Assembly: GCF_000204645.1 (NCBI RefSeq)
Contig: NC_015422.1
Location: forward strand, 2,311,001 to 2,375,000
Direction of reading: 5' to 3'
Length of the DNA stretch: 64,000 nucleotides
Origin: Alicycliphilus denitrificans K601
Lineage (GTDB): Bacteria > Pseudomonadota > Gammaproteobacteria > Burkholderiales > Burkholderiaceae_C
The position numbers were made by a program, and so were the translations under genes. Positions 39,490-48,775 of this stretch are shown here, piece after piece (the first letter of the stretch is position 1; every line of letters begins with the position of its first letter). The notes beneath the pieces are model-generated. The model had not been told where the DNA came from and searched no databases. It saw only the letters and a list, made by a program, of their open reading frames with translations.

Positions 39490-40479
39490 TCACTGGTGGT
39501 GGCCGCCCGCCCCGTGCTGGGCGTGCGCCGGGGCCTCTGCGGGGGCGGCCGCGGCGCCGCGGCGCGCGTCCTTGGCCATGGTCTCGTGCATGCACGGCTG
39601 GCCGTCTTCCACGCAGCGGTTCAGCACCCGGTGGTACAGGTCGGGCTCCACGCTGGAGAAGCGCTGCACGGGGTCGCGCTCGCTGGGCCTGGCCAGCTGC
39701 AGGTAGGCGGCTTTGTCCAGCGGCTTGCCCTCGGCCTTGGCCTTGTCGATCCATTGGGCGAACTCTGCGTCCGACAGGCCGTGGAACTTGAACGTCATGC
39801 CCGAGAAACCCTTGCCGCTGTAGTGCGAGGCAAGGCCCTGGAACACGCCAGGCTTGTTGATCACGGCGTTCAGCTCGGTCTGCATGCCGGGCATGGCGTA
39901 GATCATGCCGGCCAGGTCGGGCACGTAGAACGCGTTCATGGTCGAGGTGGCGGTGAGCTTGAACCGGATAGGCCGGTCCACCGGCGCGGCCAGCTCGTTG
40001 ACGGTGGCGATGCCCTGCTCGGGGTAGAAGAACAGCCATTTCCAGTCCATGGCCACCACCTCCACCTCCAGCGGCCTGGCGTCCGCGGCCAGGGCGCGCT
40101 GGGCGTCGATGCGGTCCAGCGGGCGGTAGGGGTCGAGCTTGTGCGTGGCGATCCAGGTCAGGGCGCCCAGCGCGATGATGATCATCAGCGGAACGGTCCA
40201 GATCACCAGCTCCAGCACCGTGGAGTGGTGCCAGTCGGGGTCGTACTTGGCGTCGGCGTTGCCCTGGCGGTATTTCCAGGCGAACAGCAGCGTGAGCAGG
40301 ATCACCGGCACGATGACGATGAGCATCAGCAGGGTGGCGGTGACGACCAGGTCGCCCTGCTGGGCGGCGATGTCGCCCGCGGGATTGAGCACGACGGTCT
40401 TGCCGCAGCCGGCCAGGCCGGCAACGGCCGCGGCCGCGGCGAGCCAGGCAGGCCCGCGGAGTTTCTTCATGTGGATCAT
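39490..40479 (-). CDS. cyoA: Cytochrome bo3 quinol oxidase subunit II
   Basis: A lipoprotein subunit of about 329 residues. The lipobox LAGC ends the signal, then come two membrane helices (LLMLIVIVPVILLTLLFAW and VLELVIWTVPLMIIIALGAL) and a periplasmic cupredoxin fold (EVVAMDWKWLFFYPEQGIAT) that lacks the Cu-A cysteines and histidines, as expected for a quinol oxidase. The C-terminal tail is Ala/His-rich, ending HAQHGAGGHHQ. It is the first gene of the seven-gene operon. The start is placed at 40479; ATG 40470 is also possible. Confidence 0.94.
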   Translation of the reverse strand: MIHMKKLRGPAWLAAAAAVAGLAGCGKTVVLNPAGDIAAQQGDLVVTATLLMLIVIVPVILLTLLFAWKYRQGNADAKYDPDWHHSTVLELVIWTVPLMIIIALGALTWIATHKLDPYRPLDRIDAQRALAADARPLEVEVVAMDWKWLFFYPEQGIATVNELAAPVDRPIRFKLTATSTMNAFYVPDLAGMIYAMPGMQTELNAVINKPGVFQGLASHYSGKGFSGMTFKFHGLSDAEFAQWIDKAKAEGKPLDKAAYLQLARPSERDPVQRFSSVEPDLYHRVLNRCVEDGQPCMHETMAKDARRGAAAAPAEAPAHAQHGAGGHHQ

Positions 40480-40780
40480 GCGAGGAACGTGGCGAATGCG
40501 TCTACGGCCGCGCCTGGGCACGCCTAGGGGTAAACGCGAATTACGGACGGGCGCAAATGTAATGCGGCTAGCGTTTTTCCTGGCTGGACATTTTGTCCAG
40601 GATCAAACAAATGACGGTAACCGCGCGTCAGGCATGGGTTTTTGGCGTTCGGGCTGCCGCGCTATACCCGAGCGTAGTTAGGGGTTTTCCCAGTGTGGGC
40701 CCTGGTGAAAGCGCACTTGTTGATCGTTGGGCTTGCGTGTAGAACGGGTTCGTGTCTGCCAAAAAGGAGCTTGGGAATAT
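40480..40780. promoter_or_regulatory. Divergent control region between cyoA and the MFS gene
   Basis: A 301-bp region with no gene. It must hold the promoters of the cyo operon and of the MFS transporter. Two features stand out. TGGACA (40585-40590) and TGTCCA (40594-40599) form an inverted repeat with a 3-bp spacer. TTGTCCAGGATCAA (40593-40606) matches the FNR/ANR box in its right half and 3 of 5 bases in the left. Both are candidates for oxygen or redox control. Confidence 0.5.
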
Positions 40781-42112
40781 ATGAGTAGCGCTTCCATCGC
40801 ATACCCCGTCTATGGCCACGAGGATGCGGCCTCCCTGTCGCGCGCCCACACGGACGAGGACGTCACCCCCGGCGAAATCGCCGTGGGCGTCGTCATCGGG
40901 CGCGCGTCGGAGTATTTCGACTTTTTCGTGTTCGGCATCGCCTGCGTGCTGGTCTTCCCGTCGCTGCTGTTCCCGTTCCTGTCGCACCTGGACGGCACCT
41001 TGGCCGCCTTCGCCATTTTCGCCATCGCCTTCGTCGCGCGGCCGTTCGGCACCGCCATCTCCATGGCCGTGCAGCGGCGCTGGGGGCGGGGCACCAAGCT
41101 CACGCTGGCGCTGTTCGTGCTGGGCGTGTGCACGGTGGGCATGGCCTTCCTGCCCGGCTACCGGACGGCGGGCGCCGCGGCCATCGTGGCCCTTGCCGCG
41201 CTGCGCTTCGGCCAGGGGCTGGCCCTGGGCGGCTCGTGGGACGGGCTGCCGTCGCTGCTGGCCATGGCGGCGCCGCCCGAGCGGCGCGGCTGGTACGCCA
41301 TGGTGGGCCAGCTGGGCGCGCCGCTGGGCTTCGTGCTGGCCGCCAGCCTGTTTGCCTACCTGTACGGCAGCCTCTCGCTGGCCGAGTTCCTGGACTGGGG
41401 CTGGCGCTATCCGTTCTGCGTGGCCTTCGCCATCAACGTGGTGGCGCTGTTCGCGCGCCTGCGGCTGGTGGTGGGGCAGTCCTATGCCGAGCTGCTGGAG
41501 GAAAAGGAGCTGGAGCCCGTGGGCGTGGCGCGGCTGATGCAGGACGAGGGCGGCAACGTGGTGCTGGGCGCCTTCGCCGCGCTGGCCAGCTTCGCGCTGT
41601 TCCACGTGGTGACGGTGTTCCCGCTGTCCTGGATGTCGCTGTACTCGGGCCGCTCCATGACCGGGGTGCTGGGCGTGCAGATCGTGGGGGCCTTGCTGGC
41701 GATCGCGGCCGTCGCGCTCTCGGGCCGGCTGGCCGATCGCGTGGGGCGGCGCAACCTGCTGGGCAGCATGGCGGTGCTGATCGGCCTGTTCAGCCTGGCC
41801 ACGCCCTGGCTGCTGGGCGGGGGCGAGCTTGGCGGCAACGTGTTCCTGCTGGCGGGCTTCGTGCTGCTGGGGCTGTCGTACGGACAGGCATCGGGCACCG
41901 TCACGGCCAACTTCTCCGCCCGCTACCGCTACACGGGCGCGGCGCTGTCGGCCGACCTGGCCTGGCTCATCGGCGCGGCGTTCGCGCCGCTGGTGGCGCT
42001 GGGGCTGTCGGCCCGCTTCGGCCTGGGGGCCGTCACGCTGTACCTGCTGTCGGGCGTGGCGTGCACCCTGGCGGCGCTGCGCATCAACCGCATGATCGAG
42101 CAGCGTTCCTGA
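40781..42112 (+). CDS. MFS transporter (metabolite:H+ symporter type)
   Basis: A 443-residue twelve-helix permease of the MHS branch of the major facilitator superfamily. The segments YFDFFVFGIACVLVFPSLLF, FAIAFVARPFGTAI, RFGQGLALGGSWDGLPSLLA (GGxWG-like) and GRLADRVGRRNLL are characteristic. The start ATG at 40781 is preceded by AAAAGGAG; the ATG at 40727 lacks a site. It probably imports a small carboxylate or similar metabolite with protons; the substrate is unknown. It diverges from cyoA and converges on tolA through a hairpin repeat. Confidence 0.9.
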   Translation: MSSASIAYPVYGHEDAASLSRAHTDEDVTPGEIAVGVVIGRASEYFDFFVFGIACVLVFPSLLFPFLSHLDGTLAAFAIFAIAFVARPFGTAISMAVQRRWGRGTKLTLALFVLGVCTVGMAFLPGYRTAGAAAIVALAALRFGQGLALGGSWDGLPSLLAMAAPPERRGWYAMVGQLGAPLGFVLAASLFAYLYGSLSLAEFLDWGWRYPFCVAFAINVVALFARLRLVVGQSYAELLEEKELEPVGVARLMQDEGGNVVLGAFAALASFALFHVVTVFPLSWMSLYSGRSMTGVLGVQIVGALLAIAAVALSGRLADRVGRRNLLGSMAVLIGLFSLATPWLLGGGELGGNVFLLAGFVLLGLSYGQASGTVTANFSARYRYTGAALSADLAWLIGAAFAPLVALGLSARFGLGAVTLYLLSGVACTLAALRINRMIEQRS

Positions 42113-42130
42113 AGGTTCTTCAAAAAACAT

Positions 42131-42206
42131 AGCTGCCAGCGCTTGTCCCTCCTTTGTTTTAGGTATGAAACTACCTGAAATATAGGCAGGGCAAGCGCTG
42201 GCAGCT
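42131..42206. repeat. Inverted pair of dispersed repeats, copy 3 (likely bidirectional terminator)
   Basis: AGCTGCCAGCGCTTG (42131-42145) and CAAGCGCTGGCAGCT (42192-42206) are perfect 15-base complements. A smaller AGGTA/TACCT hairpin (42161-42176) sits in the loop and a T-run follows on the + strand (42208-42214). It lies between the converging MFS and tolA genes and probably ends both transcripts. Each arm is a copy of the repeat seen at 9312, 16819 and 61468. Confidence 0.8.
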
Positions 42207-42220
42207 CTCTTTTTGCTAGC

Positions 42221-43183
42221 TCAATCTTTCGGGCGGAAGCCGATCACCAGCGAGGAGGGCACGCGCCCGTCCACGTCGCGCGGCAAGGTCTCGGTGCGCT
42301 GCAGCGCGCGGATCACCGCGTCGTCCCAGGCCTTGTTGCCGCTGGAGTGCAGGATGCGCGTGCCGACGATGGTGCCGTCGGGCGCGGCGCGCACCTCGAC
42401 CTCGGCGCGCGGGTTGCCTTCCACCAGGTCGGGATAGACGATGTTGGGCTTGACCTTGGCCGCCACCTTGCCGGCGTAGCCGCCCGAGGGGCCGGCGCTG
42501 CGCTGCGCGGTGCCCGTGGCCGTTTCGCCGCCCGTGGCGCCGGCCAGGCCCGCGATGCGGCGCATCTGGTCCTTGCGGAATTCCTCGGCCCGCTTGGCTT
42601 CGAGTTCGGCCTTGCGTTTCTCCTCGGCCAGTTTCTTCTGCTTTTCCTGCTCGGCTTTTTGCTGCTCCAGCCGTTTCTGTTCGGCAAGCTTCTTCGCGCG
42701 CTCGGCTTTCTCGTGCTCGGCCTTCTGCTGCGCCAGTTGGCGTTCCTTTTTCTCCTGCTCCAGGCGCTCGCGGCGTTCCTTGTCCTTCTTTTCCTGCTCC
42801 AGCTGCTGCTCGCGCTTTTTCTTCAGCTCTTCCTCGCGTTTTTTCTGTTTTTGCAGGGCGATGTCGGCCTCGTGCGTGTCAGGCTCGGCCTGGCGCGGCG
42901 GTGGCGGTGGCGGGGGAGGCGGCGGCGGAGCCGGGGTGGGCTGCGGCTCGGGCTCGGGTTCGGGCGGCGGAGGGGGCTCGGCCGCGCGCGGCGCGGCCTG
43001 CTGGGGCACGGCGGCCCAGAGCTCGGCCTCGACGGCCGGCTGGTCGGCGCTGCTCTTCCAGTTCACGCCCCAGGTCAGCGCGCCGATCAGGATGGCGTGG
43101 GCCAGCACCGCCAGCGCGATGGCCCGCATGCGCCCGGGCGGGCGCGGTGGGGCGAACTGGTCGCGGTCGTTGGTGGCGTGCAT
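42221..43183 (-). CDS. tolA: Cell envelope protein TolA
   Basis: A 320-residue Tol-Pal protein linking inner and outer membranes. One N-terminal helix (IALAVLAHAILIGALTWGV) is followed by a proline-rich stretch (about 70-100), a long charged Lys/Glu/Ala helix (about 105-210) and a TonB/TolA C-terminal domain (VYPDLVEGNPRAEVEVRAAP). It is the last gene of ybgC-tolQ-tolR-tolA; tolB and pal do not follow here because the next gene is the converging MFS transporter. Confidence 0.92.
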   Translation of the reverse strand: MHATNDRDQFAPPRPPGRMRAIALAVLAHAILIGALTWGVNWKSSADQPAVEAELWAAVPQQAAPRAAEPPPPPEPEPEPQPTPAPPPPPPPPPPPRQAEPDTHEADIALQKQKKREEELKKKREQQLEQEKKDKERRERLEQEKKERQLAQQKAEHEKAERAKKLAEQKRLEQQKAEQEKQKKLAEEKRKAELEAKRAEEFRKDQMRRIAGLAGATGGETATGTAQRSAGPSGGYAGKVAAKVKPNIVYPDLVEGNPRAEVEVRAAPDGTIVGTRILHSSGNKAWDDAVIRALQRTETLPRDVDGRVPSSLVIGFRPKD

Positions 43184-43204
43184 GCGGGTGGGGGCTCCTT
43201 GTGG

Positions 43205-43630
43205 TCAGCCGCCGCTCTTGACGGCCAGGGCGACGCGGGGAATGCCCGCGGCCTGCAGGGCCGACATGGCCTTCATGACGGAGTCGTAGGAGACGTTCTT
43301 GTCCGCGCTGATGAGCACGGGCGTGTCCTCCGGCTGGTCCTTGAGCCAGTTCCTGGCCGTGCTGCCCAGGTTCTGCAGCGGCACGGTGCGCTCGTTGCCG
43401 TCGGCCTTGAAGCGTATGCCGCCGTCCTTGTCGACGATGACGTCCGCGCGCGTCTTGGGCATCTTGGTGCCCTTGCCCACGGAGGGCAGGTTCACCGAGC
43501 TGGGCGTGAGCATGGGCGCGGTCACCATGAAGATGATGAGCAGCACCAGCATCACGTCGATGAACGGCACCATGTTGATCTCGTTCATGGAGCGGCGGCG
43601 CGTGCCGCTGCGCGAGGCCATTGCGGGCAT
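43205..43630 (-). CDS. tolR: Tol-Pal proton-channel protein TolR (ExbD family)
   Basis: A 141-residue inner-membrane protein. One N-terminal helix carries the proton-path aspartate D25 (MVPFIDVMLVLLIIFMV), and the periplasmic domain follows (SADKNVSYDSVMKAMSALQ). Together with TolQ it uses the proton gradient to energise TolA. It starts 13 bases after tolQ with GGGAGGT upstream. Confidence 0.95.
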   Translation of the reverse strand: MPAMASRSGTRRRSMNEINMVPFIDVMLVLLIIFMVTAPMLTPSSVNLPSVGKGTKMPKTRADVIVDKDGGIRFKADGNERTVPLQNLGSTARNWLKDQPEDTPVLISADKNVSYDSVMKAMSALQAAGIPRVALAVKSGG

Positions 43631-43643
43631 GCCGTACCTCCCT

Positions 43644-44341
43644 TCAGTGGCCCGAGGGCGACGCGGGGTGCGCGCCCAGGTTGCGCTGCAGGATGTTGGA
43701 GAACTCCTCGATGAAGGTCTCCTGGTGGATGGCCACGCGGTCGATGTCGCGCGCGAAGCGGTTATAGGCGATCACGGCGGGAATGGCGGCGAACAGGCCG
43801 ATGGCCGTGGCCACCAGCGCCTCGGCGATGCCCGGCGCCACGGTGGCCAGCGTGACCTGCTCCATGCCGGCGAAGCCCGTGAAGGCGTGCATGATGCCCC
43901 ACACGGTGCCGAACAGGCCCACGTAGGGGCTGACCGAGGCGACCGAGCCGAGGAAGGAGAGGCTCGATTCGATCACGTCCATCTCGCGCTGGAAGCTCGC
44001 GCGCATGGCGCGGCGCGCGCCGTCGAGCAGCGTGCCGGGGTCGGTGATGCGGCGCTCGCGCAGCTTCTGGTATTCGCGCATGCCGCTGGCGAAGATGCGC
44101 TCCATGGGGCCGGCGCTCTTTGCGTTGTGCGCGGCGGCCGCGAACAGCTCATTGAGGCTGGTGCCCGACCAGAAGTCGCGCTCGAAGTCCTCGTTGAGCG
44201 CCTTCACGCGCTTCAGGGCGAACAGCTTGCGGAAGATGGCGGCCCAGCTCGCCACGGAGACGGCCAGCAGCAGCAGCATGACCAGCTGCACCACCCAGCT
44301 GGCATTGAGCACCAGGCTCAGTATCGACATGTCTTGGGAAT

Positions 44342-44345
<4 letters not shown>
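43644..44345 (-). CDS. tolQ: Tol-Pal proton-channel protein TolQ
   Basis: A 233-residue three-helix protein of the MotA/TolQ/ExbB family. LNASWVVQLVMLLLLAVSVA is the first helix, and SPYVGLFGTVWGIMHAF and TAIGLFAAIPAVIAYNRF form the conserved channel helices. The ATG overlaps the ybgC stop codon (ATGA), showing coupling. The frame remains open far upstream, but that part is ybgC in another frame. Confidence 0.95.
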
Positions 44346-44764
<419 letters not shown>

Positions 44765-44766
44765 CG

Positions 44767-45951
44767 TCAGCCGATCAGGGCCTGCATGCGCGCTACCGCC
44801 TCCTGCAGCTGCGCCATGGAGTTGGCCGTGGAGAAGCGCACGAAGCGCGCGGTGTCCGCCGTGCCGAAGTCGCGCCCCGGCGTGATCGCCAGGTGGGCGC
44901 GGCGCATGAGCTCGAAGGCGAAGTCCCAGCTGCCCTGCACGCCGAGCCTGCGCGCTGCCTCGCCGCAGTCGGCCCAGGCGTAGAAGGCGCCGTCGGGCGG
45001 AACGGGCACGGTCAGCCCGAGCCGGTTCAGCGCCGGGATGAAGAAGTCGCGCCGCGCCTTGAACTCGGCGCGGCGGCGTTCGTACTCGGCGATGCTCTCG
45101 GCTTCGAAACAGGCCAGGGCCGCGTGCTGCGAGATGGTGCTGGCGCAGATGAACAGGTTCTGCGCCAGGCGCTCGACCACGCTCACCATGGCTTCGGGCA
45201 CCACCATCCAGCCCAGGCGCCAGCCCGTCATGTTGAAGTACTTGCTGAAGCTGTTGATGCTGATGACGTCCTCGCCCAGGGCCAGGGCCGTGTGGCCGAA
45301 AGCCTCTTCGTAGGACAGGCCCAGGTAGATCTCGTCGATGACCGTGATGCCGCCGCGCGCGCGCACCGCCTCGTGGATGCGGCGCAGCTCGTCCGGCGCG
45401 ATGGAGGTGCCCGTGGGGTTGGAGGGCGAGGCCAGCAGCACGCCGCGCGTGCGCGCGCCCCAGGCGGCCTCGACCTTGGCGGCGCTCAGCTGGAAGCGCT
45501 CCTCTGCCGTGGTCGGGACGAGCACCGCCCGGCCGTCGGCCGCGCTCACGAAGTGGCGGTTGCAGGGGTAGCTCGGGTCGGGCATCAGGATCTCGTCGCC
45601 CGCGTCGATGAGCGCCAGGCACGCGAGCTGCAGCGCGGCCGAGGCGCCCGCCGTGACCACGATGCGCCGCGCCGGCACATTCACGCCGAAGCGCGCCGCA
45701 TACCAGCCGCTGATGCGCTCGCGCAGCTCGTCCAGGCCCAGGGCGTTGGTGTATTGCGTGAGGCCGTCCCGCACGGCGCGGTCGGCGGCCTGCCGTACCA
45801 GCGGCGGCGCGGTGAAGTCGGGCTCGCCGATGTTCAGGAAGATCATGGGCTCGCGCGTGCCGGCCACCTCGCGCGCCAGGCCTTGCGCGGCCTTGGCCAC
45901 TTCCATCACGTAAAAGGGTTCTATGCGCTCGGCGCGGGTGGAGAATTTCAT
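44767..45951 (-). CDS. PLP-dependent class I/II aminotransferase
   Basis: A 394-residue fold-type I aminotransferase. MIFLNIGEPDFTAPP opens the substrate site, YPCNRHF, SPSNPTGT (asparagine contact) and SINSFSKYFNMTGWRLG (Schiff-base lysine) follow, and the C-terminal arginine lies in ARFVRFSTANS. The start at 45951 gives the normal N-terminus. It is tightly followed by ybgC, so the thioesterase and tol genes may be read from its promoter. The substrate could be aspartate, alanine or aromatic amino acids. Confidence 0.9.
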   Translation of the reverse strand: MKFSTRAERIEPFYVMEVAKAAQGLAREVAGTREPMIFLNIGEPDFTAPPLVRQAADRAVRDGLTQYTNALGLDELRERISGWYAARFGVNVPARRIVVTAGASAALQLACLALIDAGDEILMPDPSYPCNRHFVSAADGRAVLVPTTAEERFQLSAAKVEAAWGARTRGVLLASPSNPTGTSIAPDELRRIHEAVRARGGITVIDEIYLGLSYEEAFGHTALALGEDVISINSFSKYFNMTGWRLGWMVVPEAMVSVVERLAQNLFICASTISQHAALACFEAESIAEYERRRAEFKARRDFFIPALNRLGLTVPVPPDGAFYAWADCGEAARRLGVQGSWDFAFELMRRAHLAITPGRDFGTADTARFVRFSTANSMAQLQEAVARMQALIG

Positions 45952-46022
45952 GGCGAAGCAGCCTGCCCGCGGCCGGCGGCGCGCGGGCGTAAGATCGTAA
46001 ACACGCTCTAAGAAACGAAGGG

Positions 46023-46568
46023 TCAGCCGGCCTTGCCCGCGGCCTTGTCGGCGGCGACCTCGGCGGCGCGCAGCTGCGGCGCCAGGCCGTTGAGGATGCC
46101 GTTGACGTACTTGTGGCCGTCGGTGCCGCCGAACTCCTTGGCCAGCTCGATGCACTCGTTGATGACCACGCGCCAGGGCACGTCGGGGCAGTGCTGGAAC
46201 TCGTACACGCCGATCCACATCACCGCATGCTCGATGGGCGAGATCTCGGCCATCTTGCGGTCGAGCAGCGGCGCGATCAGCGCGTCCATGTGCTGGGCCG
46301 TCTCGATGCAGCCGTGCAGGAGCGCGTCGTAGTGCGCGGCGTCGGCCTTGTGAAAGCCCGACAGGTCGCGCGTGAACAGGTCGATGGCGGTGGCGTCGTT
46401 GCCGCCCACCAGGTGCTGGTAGAGCGCCTGCAGCGCGAATTCGCGCGCGCGCGAGCGCCCCGACTTGGAGCCCGCCTTGCGTGCGCCGGTGGCGGTCAGG
46501 CCGGTGCGCGGCTGGCGCGGCGGGCGCTTCGATGGCATCGGTTGCCCGGGCGTGGAGGCCTCGCTCAC
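46023..46568 (-). CDS. nusB: Transcription antitermination factor NusB
   Basis: A 181-residue RNA-binding protein needed for rRNA antitermination. The all-helical core contains [37 protein letters not shown] and [20 protein letters not shown] (with following VNGIL), the hallmark of NusB. An extra basic N-terminal tail of about 35 residues ([19 protein letters not shown]) precedes it. Its start overlaps the ribH stop codon (ATGA), the usual ribH-nusB pairing. Confidence 0.96.
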   Translation of the reverse strand: MSEASTPGQPMPSKRPPRQPRTGLTATGARKAGSKSGRSRAREFALQALYQHLVGGNDATAIDLFTRDLSGFHKADAAHYDALLHGCIETAQHMDALIAPLLDRKMAEISPIEHAVMWIGVYEFQHCPDVPWRVVINECIELAKEFGGTDGHKYVNGILNGLAPQLRAAEVAADKAAGKAG

Positions 46569-47029
46569 GACAGCTCCTCCTGCAGGTTGGCCATCTCCAC
46601 GGCCACGCGGGCGGCGTCCACGCCCTTCTCGCTCTGGCGGGCGATGGCCTGCTCCAGGTTCTCGGTGGTCAGGATGGCGTTGGCGATCGGGATCTGGTAG
46701 TCGAGGCCGATGCGCGTGACGCCGGCGCCCGATTCGTTGGCCACCAGCTCGAAGTGGTAGGTCTCGCCGCGGATGATGCAGCCCAGCGCGATGAGCGCGT
46801 CGTAGCCGCCGCGCTCGGCCATGGCCTGCAGCGCCAGCGGCACCTCCAGCGCGCCGGGCACGAGCACGTGGCGGATGTGCTGCTCCTGCACGCCGAGCCT
46901 GAGCAGCTCGGCGCGGCAGGCGGCCGCCAGGGCGTTGGTGATGTTCTCGTTGAAGCGGGCCTGCACGATGCCGATGTGCAGCTTCCGGCCATCCAGCCGG
47001 TCCGCCGTTCCTTTGTCTGCGCCAAACAT
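46565..47029 (-). CDS. ribH: 6,7-dimethyl-8-ribityllumazine synthase
   Basis: A 154-residue lumazine synthase, the penultimate enzyme of riboflavin synthesis. [54 protein letters not shown] (with the substrate-binding GxxIRGxTxHF) are present. It condenses 3,4-dihydroxybutanone phosphate, made by the neighbouring RibB, with a pyrimidine. It starts three bases after the ribB stop. Confidence 0.96.
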   Translation of the reverse strand: MFGADKGTADRLDGRKLHIGIVQARFNENITNALAAACRAELLRLGVQEQHIRHVLVPGALEVPLALQAMAERGGYDALIALGCIIRGETYHFELVANESGAGVTRIGLDYQIPIANAILTTENLEQAIARQSEKGVDAARVAVEMANLQEELS

Positions 47030-47032
47030 GAT

Positions 47033-48154
47033 TTATTCCTTGGGGATGTAGCCGGTGATTTCCAGGCCGTAGCCGGCCATGCTGGGCATGCGCCGCGGCT
47101 GGCCCATGAGCTGCATGCGTGCCACGCCCACTTCACGCAGGATCTGCGCGCCCACGCCGTAGGTGCGCAGGTCCATGCGGCCGCGCTCGGGCGCCTGGGC
47201 GGCGCGGGCGCGGCCTTCGAACTGCGCGAGCAGCTGTTCGCCCGTCTCGCCGCAGTTGAGCAGCACGGCCACGCCCCGGCCCTGGGCGGCGATGTAGCGC
47301 AGGCTCGCGTCCAGGCTCCAGGAGTGCATGGCGCGGCTCGACTCCAGCGTGTCGAGCACCGACAGCGGCTCGTGCACGCGCACGGGCACGCTCTCCTGCG
47401 CGTCCCACTGGCCCTTGACCAGCGCCAGGTGCACGCCCTGGCTGGGCTCGTCGCGGAAGGCATGGGCGGTGAACTCGCCGAACGCGGTCTGCATGGGGCG
47501 CGAGCCAGCCTTGTGCACCAGCGACTCGGTGCGGCTGCGGTGCTCGATCAGGTCGGCGATGGTGCCGATCTTGAGGCCGTGCTCGGCCGCGAACAGCTGC
47601 AGGTCGGGCAGGCGCGCCATGGTGCCGTCGTCCTTCATCACCTCGCAGATCACGGCGGCGGGGCTGCAGCCGGCCATGGCGGCCAGGTCGCAGCCGGCCT
47701 CGGTGTGGCCGGCGCGCATGAGCACGCCGCCGTCCACGGCCTGCAGCGGGAAGATGTGGCCAGGCTGCACCAGGTCGCTCGCCTGGGCGTGCGGCGCCAC
47801 GGCCGCCTGCACGGTGCGCGCGCGGTCGGCGGCGGAGATGCCGGTGGTCACGCCCTCGGCCGCCTCGATCGAGACGGTGAAGGCCGTGCCCATCTTGGTG
47901 CCGTTGCGCGCCACCATGGGCGGCAGTTGCAGGCGCTCGCAGCGCTCGCGCGTGAGGGTCAGGCACACCAGGCCGCGGCCGAAGCGCGCCATGAAGTTGA
48001 TGGCCTCGGGCGTCACGTGGTCGGCGGCGATGACCAGATCGCCTTCGTTCTCGCGGTCTTCCTCGTCGACCAGGATGACGATGCGGCCGGCGGCGAGCTC
48101 GGCCACGATGTCTTGCACGGGCGAGATGGGCGCGGGCGTCAGGGGGGTGTTCAT
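47033..48154 (-). CDS. ribB: 3,4-dihydroxybutanone-4-phosphate synthase with degenerate GTP cyclohydrolase II domain
   Basis: A 373-residue fusion-type RibB. The N-terminal DHBP synthase domain (about 1-205) is intact: [44 protein letters not shown]. The C-terminal part has the fold of GTP cyclohydrolase II, but the three zinc cysteines expected after VRVH are absent ([18 protein letters not shown]), and the catalytic arginine segment is replaced by [11 protein letters not shown]. It therefore probably makes only DHBP, and another gene should supply RibA. Often annotated as ribBA; I would not. Confidence 0.88.
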   Translation of the reverse strand: MNTPLTPAPISPVQDIVAELAAGRIVILVDEEDRENEGDLVIAADHVTPEAINFMARFGRGLVCLTLTRERCERLQLPPMVARNGTKMGTAFTVSIEAAEGVTTGISAADRARTVQAAVAPHAQASDLVQPGHIFPLQAVDGGVLMRAGHTEAGCDLAAMAGCSPAAVICEVMKDDGTMARLPDLQLFAAEHGLKIGTIADLIEHRSRTESLVHKAGSRPMQTAFGEFTAHAFRDEPSQGVHLALVKGQWDAQESVPVRVHEPLSVLDTLESSRAMHSWSLDASLRYIAAQGRGVAVLLNCGETGEQLLAQFEGRARAAQAPERGRMDLRTYGVGAQILREVGVARMQLMGQPRRMPSMAGYGLEITGYIPKE

Positions 48155-48291
48155 GCGGGGCTTTCAGGAAACCGTGCGCGGGCGTGGCAGCAAATTCCCT
48201 GGCGGGTAGGGCCCAAAGAACATGCGCAGCGGCCACGGGCCGCACGGGTGGGGGATGCAGGGATCCCGAAGCGGGGGATTTTAGCGCGTGG

Positions 48292-48579
48292 CTATACCGC
48301 CGGTGCCTCCAGCGTCACGTCGCTGACCGGGCGGGCCACGCAGGGCAGCACCCAACCCTCGGCCTTTTCCTCGGCCGACAGGCCGGGCCATTCCACCTCG
48401 TAGCGCACCTGGCCCTGCACCAGCAGGCAGATGCAGGTGCGGCAGGTACCGTTGCGGCAGGAGCTGGGCCAGTCGATGCCGCCTTGCTCCAGCGAGACCA
48501 GCAGGGGCTGGTCGGGCCAGGCGTCGCACTGCGTGCCGTCGTCGCCCACGCGGGCGGTGAAGAAGGGTGGGGTGCTCAT
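48292..48579 (-). CDS. [2Fe-2S] ferredoxin, plant type
   Basis: A 95-residue ferredoxin. Ligands C41, C46, C49 and C80 give the C-x4-C-x2-C...C pattern (SSCRNGTCRTCIC, VLPCVARP). It carries electrons for an unidentified oxygenase or reductase. The ATG at 48579 gives the standard N-terminus; one at 48618 would add 13 residues. Its promoter must lie in the unusual intergenic region 48580-48936. Confidence 0.9.
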   Translation of the reverse strand: MSTPPFFTARVGDDGTQCDAWPDQPLLVSLEQGGIDWPSSCRNGTCRTCICLLVQGQVRYEVEWPGLSAEEKAEGWVLPCVARPVSDVTLEAPAV

Positions 48580-48630
48580 GGATTGCGGGAGTGGATTTTG
48601 AATGAAAAGTGGGCCCATCCCTTGCTGATT

Positions 48631-48652
48631 AAGCGCAGGCAGCTACTGAAAG
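48631..48652 (+). repeat. Dispersed intergenic repeat, copy 4 (degenerate)
   Basis: AAGCGCAGGCAGCTACTGAAAG matches the AAGCGCTGGCAGCTATCAAAAG consensus with a few changes. It lies upstream of the ferredoxin gene. Confidence 0.5.
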
Positions 48653-48766
48653 CATAGTATCTGGAAAGCACGTCGGACCAACCGCGGATTGCCTGTTTTT
48701 TAGGCAAAACAGTGGCGGTCCATGCAAATCAAGCACTTGCGAGCGCCATACAGGACTTGTCAAAAG

Positions 48767-48775
48767 TTATCCACA
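48767..48775 (+). promoter_or_regulatory. DnaA box (TTATCCACA), unit 1
   Basis: Perfect match to the 9-bp DnaA-box consensus, in the first unit of the 124-bp tandem duplication. A near-box TTGTCCAGC lies at 48779-48787. Confidence 0.55.

Noticed and set aside
47033-48154. Annotation as functional bifunctional RibBA
   Set aside because: The zinc cysteines and the catalytic arginine segment of GTP cyclohydrolase II are missing, so only RibB is supported.
48155-48291. FMN riboswitch before ribB
   Set aside because: I looked on the minus strand for the conserved RFN-element segments and saw none, only a GC-rich leader of 137 bp.
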